NCBI RefSeq assembly: GCF_004402535.1
Contig: NZ_SOEY01000008.1
Coordinates: 242,701-306,700 of the forward strand
Reading direction: 5' to 3'
Origin: Cryobacterium glaciale
GTDB taxonomy: Bacteria; Actinomycetota; Actinomycetes; Actinomycetales; Microbacteriaceae
Length of the DNA: 64,000 nt
Within the stretch, counting starts at the first letter, position 1, and every line of letters starts with the position of its first letter. Below are positions 33,669 through 42,325 of this stretch, one piece after another. A model generated the notes under the pieces. It was not told the origin of the DNA. It made no database searches and was given only the letters and a program-made list of their open reading frames with translations. The position numbers were made by a program, and so were the translations under genes.

Positions 33669-34900
33669 TGGCACCAGACGACGACGAGCGCGGAATCGAC
33701 TGGCTCGCGTCGCAGCTCGACCCGGACTCAGACGGCACGGGCGCCGAGGACAGGGACGCCGAGTCTCCCATTCCTGAAGAAGCGGATGCCGCCGCGCCCG
33801 CGCCCCGATTCGGTCGACGCGCCCGCCGGGTTGCTGAAGAGGCGGAGGAGCCCGTTGTCGCTCCACCGGAGGCAGCTCTGATTGCGGTCACGCCGGCCGG
33901 CCCGGCGCCCTGGTGGACGAACCCACTGCCGCAACCGGTCGAGATCGACGCTGCTGCTACAGAGTCCACCGACCCTGTTTTAGCCGCCGCTGGAGTCGGG
34001 CCTGAATCTGCGCCGACACCTGAGGTGTCGCCTGCTGAGCCGGCTCCCGTCTCGTCAACTCTGGTTGACCCGACCGCGCTCCTGCCGGTTACTGTTGCAC
34101 CAGTCGGCGTCGAAACGGCGGGCATCCGCTTGACCGAGACCGAGACCGAGACCGAAGCCGAAGCCGAAGCCGACGCGGAAAGCGACCAGCCGACGGAACT
34201 GCTGCCCGCACTGGGCGCCGGCGCTGAGGGTGTGCCGACAGCGGCCGTGACCGCGGCAGCGGAAACAGCGGGTGTGGGCGCCGGGCCGCCGAGCCGCCAC
34301 CGGTCCCGGCGTGGCGCTCCCGGGGCGAACCAGGCCGCCCTCATCTGGACGGCCGTCGGGCTGCTCGCCCTCATCGTGCTCGTCGGGCTGTTCTATCTGG
34401 GCCAGCGGCTCGTCGCGAGCCCGGCGGCGGCGCCGGCACCGACAGCATCAGCTTCGCCGACTCCCAGTCCGACGCCGACTCCCACCCTGACCCCGGAGAT
34501 CACGGCCGCGCAGCCCGCCGGTGTGCACGAGTGGAACACCCTGTTCGGTGGAGAGTGCCTCGAGCCGTACGCCTCGCCGTGGGCGGAAGACTTCACGGTC
34601 GTTGATTGTGCTGCCGGGCACACCGCCCAGCTGGTGTATCGAGGTAACTTCGGCGGCGACCTGGCCACCGTTTTTCCAGGAGAGGCCGCCCTGGCCGCCC
34701 AGATCAACCTGCTGTGCACGGCACCCGGCGTCCTCGACCTGAACGCGGCCGGTGCCTACCCGAACCTGCAGATGCAGGGCAGCTACCCGATCACCGCCGA
34801 GCAGTGGACCGCCGAGCCACGCAACTACTACTGCTTCGTCAGCCGAGCCTCGGCCGAACCGCTCACCGGGAGCATCATGGGAGCCGGCCCGACCGCCTGA
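33668..34900 (+). CDS. Septum-formation-domain membrane protein
   Basis: A 410-residue protein. Residues 1-215 are acidic, Ala/Pro/Thr-rich and probably disordered, including a run of Thr-Glu and Glu-Ala repeats around residues 157-170 encoded by short tandem repeats. One membrane helix lies at about 220-245, followed by a Pro/Ser/Thr linker. The C-terminal 110 residues have the Septum_form (PF13845) pattern: a first cysteine in GECLEPY, a second in VDCAAGH, FPGE, a third in LLC and a last in YYCFV with a preceding W. The domain should be outside the cell, with the cysteines perhaps in disulfides. The GTG overlaps the pyrE stop, so expression follows pyrE. Role unproven. Confidence 0.75.
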   Translation: MAPDDDERGIDWLASQLDPDSDGTGAEDRDAESPIPEEADAAAPAPRFGRRARRVAEEAEEPVVAPPEAALIAVTPAGPAPWWTNPLPQPVEIDAAATESTDPVLAAAGVGPESAPTPEVSPAEPAPVSSTLVDPTALLPVTVAPVGVETAGIRLTETETETEAEAEADAESDQPTELLPALGAGAEGVPTAAVTAAAETAGVGAGPPSRHRSRRGAPGANQAALIWTAVGLLALIVLVGLFYLGQRLVASPAAAPAPTASASPTPSPTPTPTLTPEITAAQPAGVHEWNTLFGGECLEPYASPWAEDFTVVDCAAGHTAQLVYRGNFGGDLATVFPGEAALAAQINLLCTAPGVLDLNAAGAYPNLQMQGSYPITAEQWTAEPRNYYCFVSRASAEPLTGSIMGAGPTA

Positions 34901-34908
34901 CGCCCTGC

Positions 34909-35676
34909 CTACAAGGCGGTGTAGCCGCCATCAATGACGATGGTCTGGGCGGTGATATACGCGGAGGCCTCCGACGCCAAAAACGTGGTCAGACCGTGCA
35001 GGTCTTCGGGTTCGCCCATGCGACCGAGGGGGATCGTGCTGGTCCACTGCGTGGCCAGATCGGGGTTCTCCGTGGTGAATTGACGCGTCATGTCCGACAG
35101 AAAGTAGCCGGGTGCAATCGCGTTCACTCGAATTCCGGACTGTGCCCATTCGACGGCAAGCGACTTGGCGAGGTGGCTCACGGCGGCCTTCGACGCACTG
35201 TACGACGCCTGGAACTGGGGGACATTGATGATCAGGCCCGACATCGACGCGATGAAGATGGCCGATCCGGGTTTGCCCGACGCGAGAAGTCGCCGTGCAA
35301 ACGACTGGCTGGCGAAAAAGGTGCCATTCAAGTTCACCCCGATGACCTTGTTCCACGCCGCAGTGGTCACGTCGACACTGTCACCCCACATTGTGATTCC
35401 CGCGGCCGTCACGAGAATGTCTGCCGTGCCGAGCTTTGCCTCCAGCTCAGTGAATGCCGCGTCGAGCGCTGCGGCGTCGGTCACATCGACCTGGACGCTC
35501 GCGGTGGCCACGCCGTGGTCGCGGGCCAGGGTCGCAGCCGATCCGGAGACGCCATCGAGCAGGTCGATGAGGCCCACGGCGACTCCCTGCGCGGCGAGGG
35601 CCGTGGCGAGGGAATAACCGAGCCCTCGCGCTCCCCCCGTGATGACGGCTACTTTGCCACTGAGATCTGCATGCAT
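34909..35676 (-). CDS. SDR family polyol-type dehydrogenase
   Basis: A 255-residue classical short-chain dehydrogenase. The NAD(P) motif TGGARGLG is at about 14-21, the acidic residue D38 after strand 2 points to NAD, the catalytic serine lies in IASMSG and YSASK gives Tyr and Lys near residues 158-162. It has strong local similarity to the second SDR of this island at 45585, especially around MSG and IRVNAIAPGY. It is the gene after the SorC regulator on the minus strand, divergent to the ABC importer. Oxidation of a polyol or sugar alcohol is the likely job. Confidence 0.86.
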   Translation of the reverse strand: MHADLSGKVAVITGGARGLGYSLATALAAQGVAVGLIDLLDGVSGSAATLARDHGVATASVQVDVTDAAALDAAFTELEAKLGTADILVTAAGITMWGDSVDVTTAAWNKVIGVNLNGTFFASQSFARRLLASGKPGSAIFIASMSGLIINVPQFQASYSASKAAVSHLAKSLAVEWAQSGIRVNAIAPGYFLSDMTRQFTTENPDLATQWTSTIPLGRMGEPEDLHGLTTFLASEASAYITAQTIVIDGGYTAL

Positions 35677-35727
35677 GTGTCTACTCCAGGTTTGATGGTG
35701 GGTACAAGGTCGTGCCGACGGCGCACC

Positions 35728-36660
35728 CTACGCCGGCTGGCTCAACAGCCGTTGCGCCAAACCGGTATCGGTGACGAGCGAGGTGACCAGTCCGCTGTCG
35801 ATCGCGCTGCGCACCGCCGCGGCCTTCAGGGTGCCTCCGGCCAGGCCGATGACATCGGGGATGGCGTGCAGTTGCGCCGAGCTGATGGCGACCGAGCGGT
35901 CGGCGACGGCGTCGATTTCCTGTCCGCGTGAATCGAGCAGGGTCGCTGCAACCTCGGCCAGAACGTTTCGGCGGAGGAGGTCATCGAGTACGCCGATATT
36001 CCGGGCGTTGTCATACAGCTGGGAATCCGGCGGGTTCCAGCTTCCGATCGCGACGACGGCCTTGGTGACGCCGTCGAAACGTCGAAACGTCTCGTGGATG
36101 ACCGGATCACTGCGCAGCGCGATCGCTGTGGCGCGATCTTTCACCAAGAGGGGGGCGAAAATCGGATAGGCGTTTCCACCGGATGCCAGGGCGATGCGGC
36201 GCACGATATCGATGCCGTTCTCGCGAACCGGCCCGGCGACCCCGGCCAGTTGTACGACCTCGCAGTGGGCGATCTCACCGATGTTGTGCGCCATGTGGCT
36301 GAGCGTGCGCCCGGCGGTAACGCCCAGGACGTCGCCGTCGACGAGGATTTCGCTCAGAAGCTGAGCGCCGACCCGGCCCAAAGCCTCTTGCACGACCTCG
36401 GGTCGCGGACTCGGGGTCATCACGGCGATCGCGCGTTTGAGCCCGAATCGTTTCTGCAGGGCAATGGACAGGTCGAGATCCACGACACCAGGCATGCCGA
36501 TATCAATCGTGACGATTCCCAGTTCGATGGCCTCCTCAAGCAACCGGGCCACCTTGAATCGAGAGATTCCGAGTTCCTCGGCGATTTCGATCCTCGAGAG
36601 GTTGCCAATGAAGTGACGCGTTGCGACGTCGGCCATGCGCTCTTCATCGTTCCGTTTCAA
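35728..36660 (-). CDS. SorC/DeoR-type sugar-binding transcriptional regulator (first copy)
   Basis: A 310-residue SorC-family regulator: an N-terminal helix-turn-helix (IEIAEELGISRFKVARLL, about residues 23-40) and a sugar-phosphate-binding domain from residue 60 on, with GVTAGRTLSHMAHNI near residue 115. I chose the TTG at 36660 because GGAAGAGAG lies 6 nt upstream and the N-terminus then matches the paralogue at 40605; an ATG at 36636 is the alternative. The SDR gene follows 51 bp downstream on the same strand. It is divergent from the sugar ABC operon, so it likely controls both directions in response to a phosphorylated sugar. Confidence 0.87.
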   Translation of the reverse strand: MKRNDEERMADVATRHFIGNLSRIEIAEELGISRFKVARLLEEAIELGIVTIDIGMPGVVDLDLSIALQKRFGLKRAIAVMTPSPRPEVVQEALGRVGAQLLSEILVDGDVLGVTAGRTLSHMAHNIGEIAHCEVVQLAGVAGPVRENGIDIVRRIALASGGNAYPIFAPLLVKDRATAIALRSDPVIHETFRRFDGVTKAVVAIGSWNPPDSQLYDNARNIGVLDDLLRRNVLAEVAATLLDSRGQEIDAVADRSVAISSAQLHAIPDVIGLAGGTLKAAAVRSAIDSGLVTSLVTDTGLAQRLLSQPA

Positions 36661-36727
36661 CGCAACTCTCTTCCATTGAGTTTGCCTGCGCTCAAGGTTA
36701 GCACTTCGCTCATTTGTGCATGGTGGT

Positions 36728-36756
36728 TTCACATATGTATTTTTTGTGGTTAGAGT
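36728..36756 (+). promoter_or_regulatory. Promoter of the sugar ABC operon
   Basis: TTCACA (36728-36733), 17-nt spacer, TAGAGT (36751-36756). The spacer region contains the palindrome ACATATGT (36731-36738). The ATPase start is 77 nt downstream of the -10, so this message has a normal leader with a ribosome site. Confidence 0.5.
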
Positions 36757-36758
36757 TT

Positions 36759-36774
36759 GAAAACATTCGTTTTC
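36759..36774. promoter_or_regulatory. Inverted repeat overlapping the start point of the sugar ABC operon
   Basis: GAAAAC-attc-GTTTTC sits just after the TAGAGT -10 box, where a repressor would block start or escape. Candidate site for the divergent SorC regulator. Confidence 0.4.
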
Positions 36775-36832
36775 GATGGTTGATCGCAAAGAGGCTTTGT
36801 CGCCAGTTCTCCTTGCACGAAAGGTGAGGCTG

Positions 36833-38389
36833 ATGGCAGATGAACTGGGCACTCTGGAATGCCGCGATCTGACCAAGGCATTTGGTGGGATTCCGGTACT
36901 GAAGGGCATCTCCCTCTCGCTCGCTCCGGGAACGATCACCGCCCTGGCGGGTGAGAACGGTGCCGGAAAGTCCACGCTGATGAAGATCGCGTCCGGGCAG
37001 TACCGGCCGGACTCCGGTGAGGTGTTCGTGCGTGGCGAAAGCCTTCCGAGCGGCAACCCGCAGGCGGCCTATCGGCTCGGGGTGGCGATCGTTCCCCAGG
37101 AACTGGCCTCCGTGTTGGAGATGACGGTCTACGAGAACATCTTCCTCGGGCGCGAATTGAGCGGACCGTTCGGCCTGCGACGCCGGGCCATGATTGAATC
37201 GGCCCGACAGATTCTGCACGTCTTCGGCGTCGACATCGAGCCGACGCGGCGCATGGGCAGCCTCCCCGTCGGTTTGCGGCAAATCGTGGAAATCGTCAAG
37301 GCAACCAACACCGGAGCTCGCGTCATCCTGCTCGACGAGCCGTCCAGCGCCATCGCCGAGCGTGAAGTCGGAAAACTGATCGAGGTGATGCGCACACTGC
37401 GCGACCGCGGTGTCGCCCTGCTCTTCACGACCCACAAAATGGAAGAAATGCGCGCTCTCGCGGACCGCGTCCTGGTCTTGCGGGACGGCGAGCTCGTGCT
37501 CGACGAGCCCCTGCGCAACCTCACCGACGATGACATCGTCACGGCCATGATCGGTCGTGAGCTCGAAGGCCTCTTTCCCGCCCTGCCGGAGCCCGGTACG
37601 GAAGCCGTGCTCGAGATCGACAACCTGCACGTGTCCGGTGCGGCCGCGCCGCTCAGCCTCACTGTGAGGCGGGGCGAGATCGTCGGTCTGGCCGGACTCG
37701 TCGGGGCCGGCCGCACGGAATTGCTGGAAACGGTGTTTGGTATTCGTAAGAGCATCGCCGGTTCGATCAGGGTCAAGGGAACCACGATCAAGGGAGGCAC
37801 GCCCGCAGCAGCGATTGCGGCTCGCATGGCCTTCGTTCCGGAGGACCGCAAGGGTGCCGGAGCCGTGCTGTCGATGAGCGTACTCGACAACGCCACTCTG
37901 CCCCGGATGGACAAATTCTCGGTTGGCGGACTGCTTCGACAGGGCTTTCGCCGGTCACAGGTGCGCGAGGCCATGGACGCCGTCAAGCTGCGCAGCCGCG
38001 GGCTCGACCAATCGATGGAGACGCTCTCCGGTGGCAATCAGCAGAAGGTCGTGCTGGCGCGCTGGCTCACCTCCCCGGTGGATGTTCTCATCCTCGATGA
38101 ACCCACCCGTGGCGTTGACGTCGGCGCTCGCAGCGAGATCTACCGCATCATCGTGGACCTCGCTGAGCAAGGGATGGCGGTGGTCATGGCCTCCAGCGAC
38201 ATGCCGGAGATCCTGAGCCTGTCCCATCGGGCGCTCGTCTTGCGCAACGGCATCATCGCCGGTGAGCTCGATTCCGAGCAGCTGGCGCATCCAGGGGTGC
38301 AGGACACCATCTTTCGGCTGGCCAGCGGACTCGAGGGCATCGATTCCTCCACCCCCGACCCGTCCACGAACAATCAGAAGGACAACTGA
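36833..38389 (+). CDS. Sugar ABC transporter, double ATP-binding protein (RbsA-like)
   Basis: A 518-residue protein with two ABC domains, as in ribose, xylose or galactose importers. The first has Walker A GENGAGKST (near residue 41) and Walker B VILLDEPSSA (near 164). The second domain has a degenerate Walker A (GLVGAGRTELL), an intact signature LSGGNQQK near 402 and Walker B VLILDEPTRGVDVG, the usual RbsA asymmetry. The ATG at 36833 follows an AAGGTGAGG ribosome site. It is the first gene of a three-gene importer under a SorC-divergent promoter. Confidence 0.9.
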   Translation: MADELGTLECRDLTKAFGGIPVLKGISLSLAPGTITALAGENGAGKSTLMKIASGQYRPDSGEVFVRGESLPSGNPQAAYRLGVAIVPQELASVLEMTVYENIFLGRELSGPFGLRRRAMIESARQILHVFGVDIEPTRRMGSLPVGLRQIVEIVKATNTGARVILLDEPSSAIAEREVGKLIEVMRTLRDRGVALLFTTHKMEEMRALADRVLVLRDGELVLDEPLRNLTDDDIVTAMIGRELEGLFPALPEPGTEAVLEIDNLHVSGAAAPLSLTVRRGEIVGLAGLVGAGRTELLETVFGIRKSIAGSIRVKGTTIKGGTPAAAIAARMAFVPEDRKGAGAVLSMSVLDNATLPRMDKFSVGGLLRQGFRRSQVREAMDAVKLRSRGLDQSMETLSGGNQQKVVLARWLTSPVDVLILDEPTRGVDVGARSEIYRIIVDLAEQGMAVVMASSDMPEILSLSHRALVLRNGIIAGELDSEQLAHPGVQDTIFRLASGLEGIDSSTPDPSTNNQKDN

Positions 38390-38391
38390 GC

Positions 38392-39369
38392 ATGACAATT
38401 ACCCAGGACACCACGCGGCGTTTCTCCGCAAAATGGTTGCAGGACCTTGCGGTGCGCTACGCGATGGTCATCGTGATGGTGCTCATTATCTCGTTCTTCC
38501 TCTATCGCAGCGCCCGGTTCGGGACCGTCGACAACGTCGTCACGATCCTCATCGCTGCCGCACCGTTCGCCCTGATCGCTCTCGGCCAGACCCTCGTCAT
38601 CCTCACTGGCGGTATCGACCTGTCGGTGGGCAGCATTATCGCCCTGAGCGCCATGTCGGGGGCGCTGACCGCCAAGACCTTCCCCGACCGCATCTGGCTG
38701 GCATTGCTGGTTGCCGTGGCCGTCGGGCTGATCGCCGGCTCGATCAACGGGCTGGTGGTCTCGATCATCAACGTGCCACCGTTCATCGCCACCCTGGGCA
38801 TGCTCACCCTGGCCTCCGGCCTCGCATTCGTCGTCGGTGGTGGCGCACCGATCAACGGATTGCCGGCGGCCTATGGTCAGATCGCCAACACCGAAATCTT
38901 CGGGCTGACGATCCCCGTGATCCTGATGATTGTCAGCATCGTGGGTTTCGGAATCCTGATGAAGCGCACCGCCTACGGCATGCGCGTCTATGCGGTGGGC
39001 GGCAACCGCCTGGCCGCCGAGATCGCGGGGGTCAAGACGGGACGCATCCTGTTCAGCGTCTACGCGATCAGCGGAGCGCTCGCGGGGCTTTCCGGAATCA
39101 TGCTCTCATCCCGCGTGATCAGCGGGTCACCGAACCTGGGCCAGGGCTACGAACTCGATGCCATCGCGGCGGTCGTGATCGGCGGAGCCAGCCTGCTCGG
39201 TGGCCGGGGCACCATCTGGGGCACGGCGCTGGGCCTTCTGCTCATCCAAACCCTCAACAACGGACTTGACATTCTCACCGTTCCCGCCTACTGGCAGGAC
39301 GTCATCAAGGGGGTGCTCATCGTCACGGCCGTCGCCGTCGACGTGTGGGCCTCCAAACGGCGCGTTTAG
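38392..39369 (+). CDS. Sugar ABC transporter permease (RbsC-like)
   Basis: A 325-residue BPD_transp_2 permease with eight to ten membrane helices. The segments [21 protein letters not shown] near residue 67 and [24 protein letters not shown] near residue 205 are characteristic of ribose-type permeases. It begins 2 bp after the ATPase stop. Presumably it forms a homodimer in the membrane. Confidence 0.91.
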   Translation: MTITQDTTRRFSAKWLQDLAVRYAMVIVMVLIISFFLYRSARFGTVDNVVTILIAAAPFALIALGQTLVILTGGIDLSVGSIIALSAMSGALTAKTFPDRIWLALLVAVAVGLIAGSINGLVVSIINVPPFIATLGMLTLASGLAFVVGGGAPINGLPAAYGQIANTEIFGLTIPVILMIVSIVGFGILMKRTAYGMRVYAVGGNRLAAEIAGVKTGRILFSVYAISGALAGLSGIMLSSRVISGSPNLGQGYELDAIAAVVIGGASLLGGRGTIWGTALGLLLIQTLNNGLDILTVPAYWQDVIKGVLIVTAVAVDVWASKRRV

Positions 39370-39452
39370 TTTCGTCACCACGCACTTGGCCCACGCGCAT
39401 TCGCGCTGGCGCCACGCACTCCCGACACCGGGAATCCAACACGGAGGAATCA

Positions 39453-40523
39453 ATGAAGATCACACGCACTATCCGTCGCGCGACCGGAATCGCGATCGCC
39501 GGGCTGACAGCGCTCTCGCTCACCGCGTGCGGGGCAGGGGACCCCACCGCCAATCAGGGCGCCGACGCGGGCGACCGGGTCACGATCGGGGTGACGGTGT
39601 ACGACATGTCGTCGTTCATCACCGAGGGCAAGGAAGGCATCGACCGCTACGCCGAAGAGAACGACATCGACATTCTCTGGAATTCAGCGGGAATGGACGT
39701 CAGTACCCAGGCCAACCAGATCGACCAGTACATCAGTGCCGCGGTTGACGCCATCGTCGTCGTTCCGGTGCAGCTCGAGACCCTCCAGCCGCAGGTCGCG
39801 GCGGCGAAGGCAGCCGGCATCCCGTTCCTCGACGTGAATGCCACCCTGAACAACTCCGAGGTCGCCGGCAGCGTTCAGCCCGACGACGTCGCGGCAGGCG
39901 AGCAGGAAGCTGAAATGATGATGGAGGCGCTCGGTGGTTCCGGCAACGTGGTGATCCTGCAGGGACCGCTCGGTGGATCCGGTGAGATCAACCGCGGCCA
40001 GGGAATCGACAACGTGCTGGCCGAAAACCCGGGAATCACCGTTCTCGCCAAGGACACGGCCAACTGGAGCCGCGACGAAGCCATCAACAAGGTGAAGAAC
40101 TGGATCTCCGCGTTCGGCGGCGAGATCGATGGTGTGATCGCTCAGAACGATGACATGGGTCTCGGTGCCGTGCAGGCCCTGCGCGAAGCGGGCATCGAGG
40201 GGGTACCGGTCGTGGGCATCGACGGAATCGAAGACGGCCTCAACGCCGTCGAGAACGGCGATTTCATCGGGACCAGCCTGCAGAACGGCACCGTCCAGCT
40301 CGCCACGGGTGTCGCCGTCGCCGCCAAGATCGCCCGCGGCGAAGAGGTCGACAAGAACCTCATCTACCTCATGCCCCCGATCACCACCGACAACGTCGGT
40401 GACGCCATCGAGCACGTCGTGTCCGACCGCCCGACCTTCCTCGACGCTCTCAGCGAGCTGATCGCCGGCAACCTCATCACGGGCGATATCGCCTTCGAGA
40501 ACCTGCCAGGACAGGGCAAGTAA
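39453..40523 (+). CDS. Sugar ABC transporter substrate-binding lipoprotein (RbsB-like)
   Basis: A 356-residue type I periplasmic-binding lipoprotein. The signal peptide ends in LSLTAC (C26). The mature domain has the RbsB-like pattern [49 protein letters not shown] and [18 protein letters not shown]. The ATG is fixed by ACGGAGGAA. The ligand is probably a pentose, pentitol or other polyol, judged from the enzymes of the island. A very strong terminator follows. Confidence 0.91.
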   Translation: MKITRTIRRATGIAIAGLTALSLTACGAGDPTANQGADAGDRVTIGVTVYDMSSFITEGKEGIDRYAEENDIDILWNSAGMDVSTQANQIDQYISAAVDAIVVVPVQLETLQPQVAAAKAAGIPFLDVNATLNNSEVAGSVQPDDVAAGEQEAEMMMEALGGSGNVVILQGPLGGSGEINRGQGIDNVLAENPGITVLAKDTANWSRDEAINKVKNWISAFGGEIDGVIAQNDDMGLGAVQALREAGIEGVPVVGIDGIEDGLNAVENGDFIGTSLQNGTVQLATGVAVAAKIARGEEVDKNLIYLMPPITTDNVGDAIEHVVSDRPTFLDALSELIAGNLITGDIAFENLPGQGK

Positions 40524-40545
40524 GGCACCGCCTGCCGGAACACAA

Positions 40546-40589
40546 ACGTGGTGCCGCGGTCGAGAATTCTCTCGACCGCGGCACCACGT
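40546..40589. terminator. Perfect 19-bp terminator hairpin between convergent genes
   Basis: ACGTGGTGCCGCGGTCGAG (40546-40564) pairs fully with 40571-40589 around a 6-nt loop (aattct). It lies 22 bp after the binding-protein stop and 15 bp from the end of the convergent second SorC gene, so it can stop transcription from both sides. The stem is unusually long and perfect. Confidence 0.75.
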
Positions 40590-40604
40590 GTCTGCGCCCG
40601 GGGG

Positions 40605-41549
40605 TCACCTGGCGCGCGGCGCGCCGTCCAGCAGTCGCTGGGCCATATGCGAATCGGTGGCCAGGATGGTGACGACCCCGGTGTTCAGCGCCGCCCGCAA
40701 GGCCTCCGTCTTCTGAGCGCCACCGGCCACGACGATGACTTCGGGAATGTTGCGCAGCGCCTCGATGTCGATCGCGAGCGTGCGTCCTTCCAGCGCAGGT
40801 ACCCGCTGGCCGCGTTCGTCGAGCAGGGTCGCGCTGATTTCGGCGCGAACGCCGCGGGCGAGCAACTCGGCGCGCTCGTCATCGCTGAGGGCGTCGCTCA
40901 GCTGGGACTCCGGCGGCTCCCAACTGCCGACCGCGAGCACCGCCTTCGTCACCCGGCTCATCCGCTGGAAGGTGGCTTGAACGGATGCCTGGCGCTTGAA
41001 CGCTTCAGCGGCCTGCGGATCGGAGACCACGAGGGGGGCGTAGATCGGAAACGGTCGACCGCCCGAAATCTCGCAGATGCGCCGCACCAGGTCGCTGGAC
41101 GTCTGGTTCGGGTCGCCGGCCATGCCGGTGAGCTGCACGACATCGCAGGGCGCGAGCCGGTCGAGCTGGTCGACGATGGCCGTGAGGGTGCGCCCGCTGG
41201 CGATGCCAAGCACGTCGGATTCCGTGACGATCTCGGTCAGCAGATTGGCCGTGATCCGACCCAGTTCCGCCCGAATGGCCGGGCTGAGATCGGTGGTCGT
41301 GTTGGCCACGATCGCCCGGTTCAGCCCATAGGCCGCCGCCAGACGGCGAGCAAGGTCGGCGTGCAGGGTGCCCGGCGCGTTAACCCGAATGGTGACGAGT
41401 CCGGTCTCTCGGGCTCGGGCCAGAAGACGCGCGACCTTGAAGCGGGACATGTCGATATCGTCAGCGATTTCAACGAGCGATTTTCCGACGCGATAGTGCT
41501 GCTGCGCCACGTAGGCCATTTGCACGAGCTCGCTGGGACCGATATTCAT
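40605..41549 (-). CDS. SorC/DeoR-type sugar-binding transcriptional regulator (second copy)
   Basis: A 314-residue SorC regulator paralogous to the one at 35728. Its helix-turn-helix (LVEIADDIDMSRFKVARLL, about residues 25-43) ends with the same recognition residues SRFKVARLL. The sugar-binding domain begins near residue 65 and has GIASGRTLTAIVDQL near 118. The ATG at 41549 follows AGAGGAGAG. It is divergent from the isomerase/kinase/dehydrogenase operon, so the island has one SorC per operon. Confidence 0.89.
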   Translation of the reverse strand: MNIGPSELVQMAYVAQQHYRVGKSLVEIADDIDMSRFKVARLLARARETGLVTIRVNAPGTLHADLARRLAAAYGLNRAIVANTTTDLSPAIRAELGRITANLLTEIVTESDVLGIASGRTLTAIVDQLDRLAPCDVVQLTGMAGDPNQTSSDLVRRICEISGGRPFPIYAPLVVSDPQAAEAFKRQASVQATFQRMSRVTKAVLAVGSWEPPESQLSDALSDDERAELLARGVRAEISATLLDERGQRVPALEGRTLAIDIEALRNIPEVIVVAGGAQKTEALRAALNTGVVTILATDSHMAQRLLDGAPRAR

Positions 41550-41604
41550 GACTCTCCTCTGCCTCGCCACTCTGCGCCGAATTTCAGGCTCGCAAGACGA
41601 TTCT

Positions 41605-41614
41605 CTCATATGAG
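41605..41614. promoter_or_regulatory. CTCATATGAG palindrome in the second SorC divergent region
   Basis: A 10-bp perfect palindrome, upstream of a TTGACA -35-like box at 41623-41628. Its CATATG core is also the core of the palindrome at 36731-36738 beside the first SorC gene, which suggests a shared operator type. Confidence 0.4.
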
Positions 41615-41686
41615 CGCACGACTTGACATTTGAGTACAGCGCCGTGAGGATGAAGACCTAGACAAAAGAGAGCGTCCGGGGTTCAT

Positions 41687-42325
41687 GTGAGCAACAACGG
41701 TGTTGAGGTGCTGGAATCCGCGCGTGCCTTCATTCGACGAGAAGCGGCCGCGATCGACCAGCTCGCGCACTCGCTTGACGGTTCCTTTCTCGACGTCGTG
41801 CACCGGGTGCTCGCCACCACGGGAAAGGTCGTCACCACCGGAGCCGGCACATCGGGCATCGCGGCCGAACGTCTGGCGCATCTCCTGTCGGTGTCAGGGA
41901 CACCAGCCTTTTACCTCTCCGGCCAGGACGCCCTGCACGGCGGAATGGGCGCCATCACCCCGACCGATACCGTGATCGCTCTGTCGAAGACAGGCCAATC
42001 CGCTGAATTGACCGAACTCGTGACCCGCCTGGCCGAGCGCGCGGTGCACGTCATCGCCGTCACCGGAAACAGTGAATCCCCGTTCGCGCGAGCTGCCGGC
42101 AGCGTCGCCCTGGTCGAAACCATCCCGGGCGATGCCGACCCGGGCGGACTCATCGCCATGGGGAGCACCCTCGTCGCCGGCGCCTGGGGCGATGCCCTCG
42201 CCACGACCCTGATGACCGTGCGTGGCTATCCCTGGCATGACGTAATCCATACCCACCCGGCGGGCTATGTCGGCCAACAAGCCCAGACAGCGGATGCGCA
42301 CGTGCAGACGGCAGGCGCGGAATGA
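41687..42325 (+). CDS. SIS-domain sugar-phosphate isomerase (KpsF/GutQ-like, no CBS domains)
   Basis: A 212-residue SIS-fold protein. The stretch GAGTSGIAAERLAHLLSVSG near residue 52, TPAFYLSGQDALHGGMGAI near 72 and ALSKTGQSAELTELV near 97 resemble the SIS domain of arabinose-5-phosphate isomerases (KdsD, GutQ), which also keep the ALHG motif. The paired CBS domains of those enzymes are absent. The isomerase would interconvert an aldose and a ketose phosphate. The GTG start has a weak ribosome site. It overlaps the kinase gene by 4 bp (ATGA). 6-phospho-3-hexuloisomerase is the main alternative. Confidence 0.8.
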   Translation: MSNNGVEVLESARAFIRREAAAIDQLAHSLDGSFLDVVHRVLATTGKVVTTGAGTSGIAAERLAHLLSVSGTPAFYLSGQDALHGGMGAITPTDTVIALSKTGQSAELTELVTRLAERAVHVIAVTGNSESPFARAAGSVALVETIPGDADPGGLIAMGSTLVAGAWGDALATTLMTVRGYPWHDVIHTHPAGYVGQQAQTADAHVQTAGAE

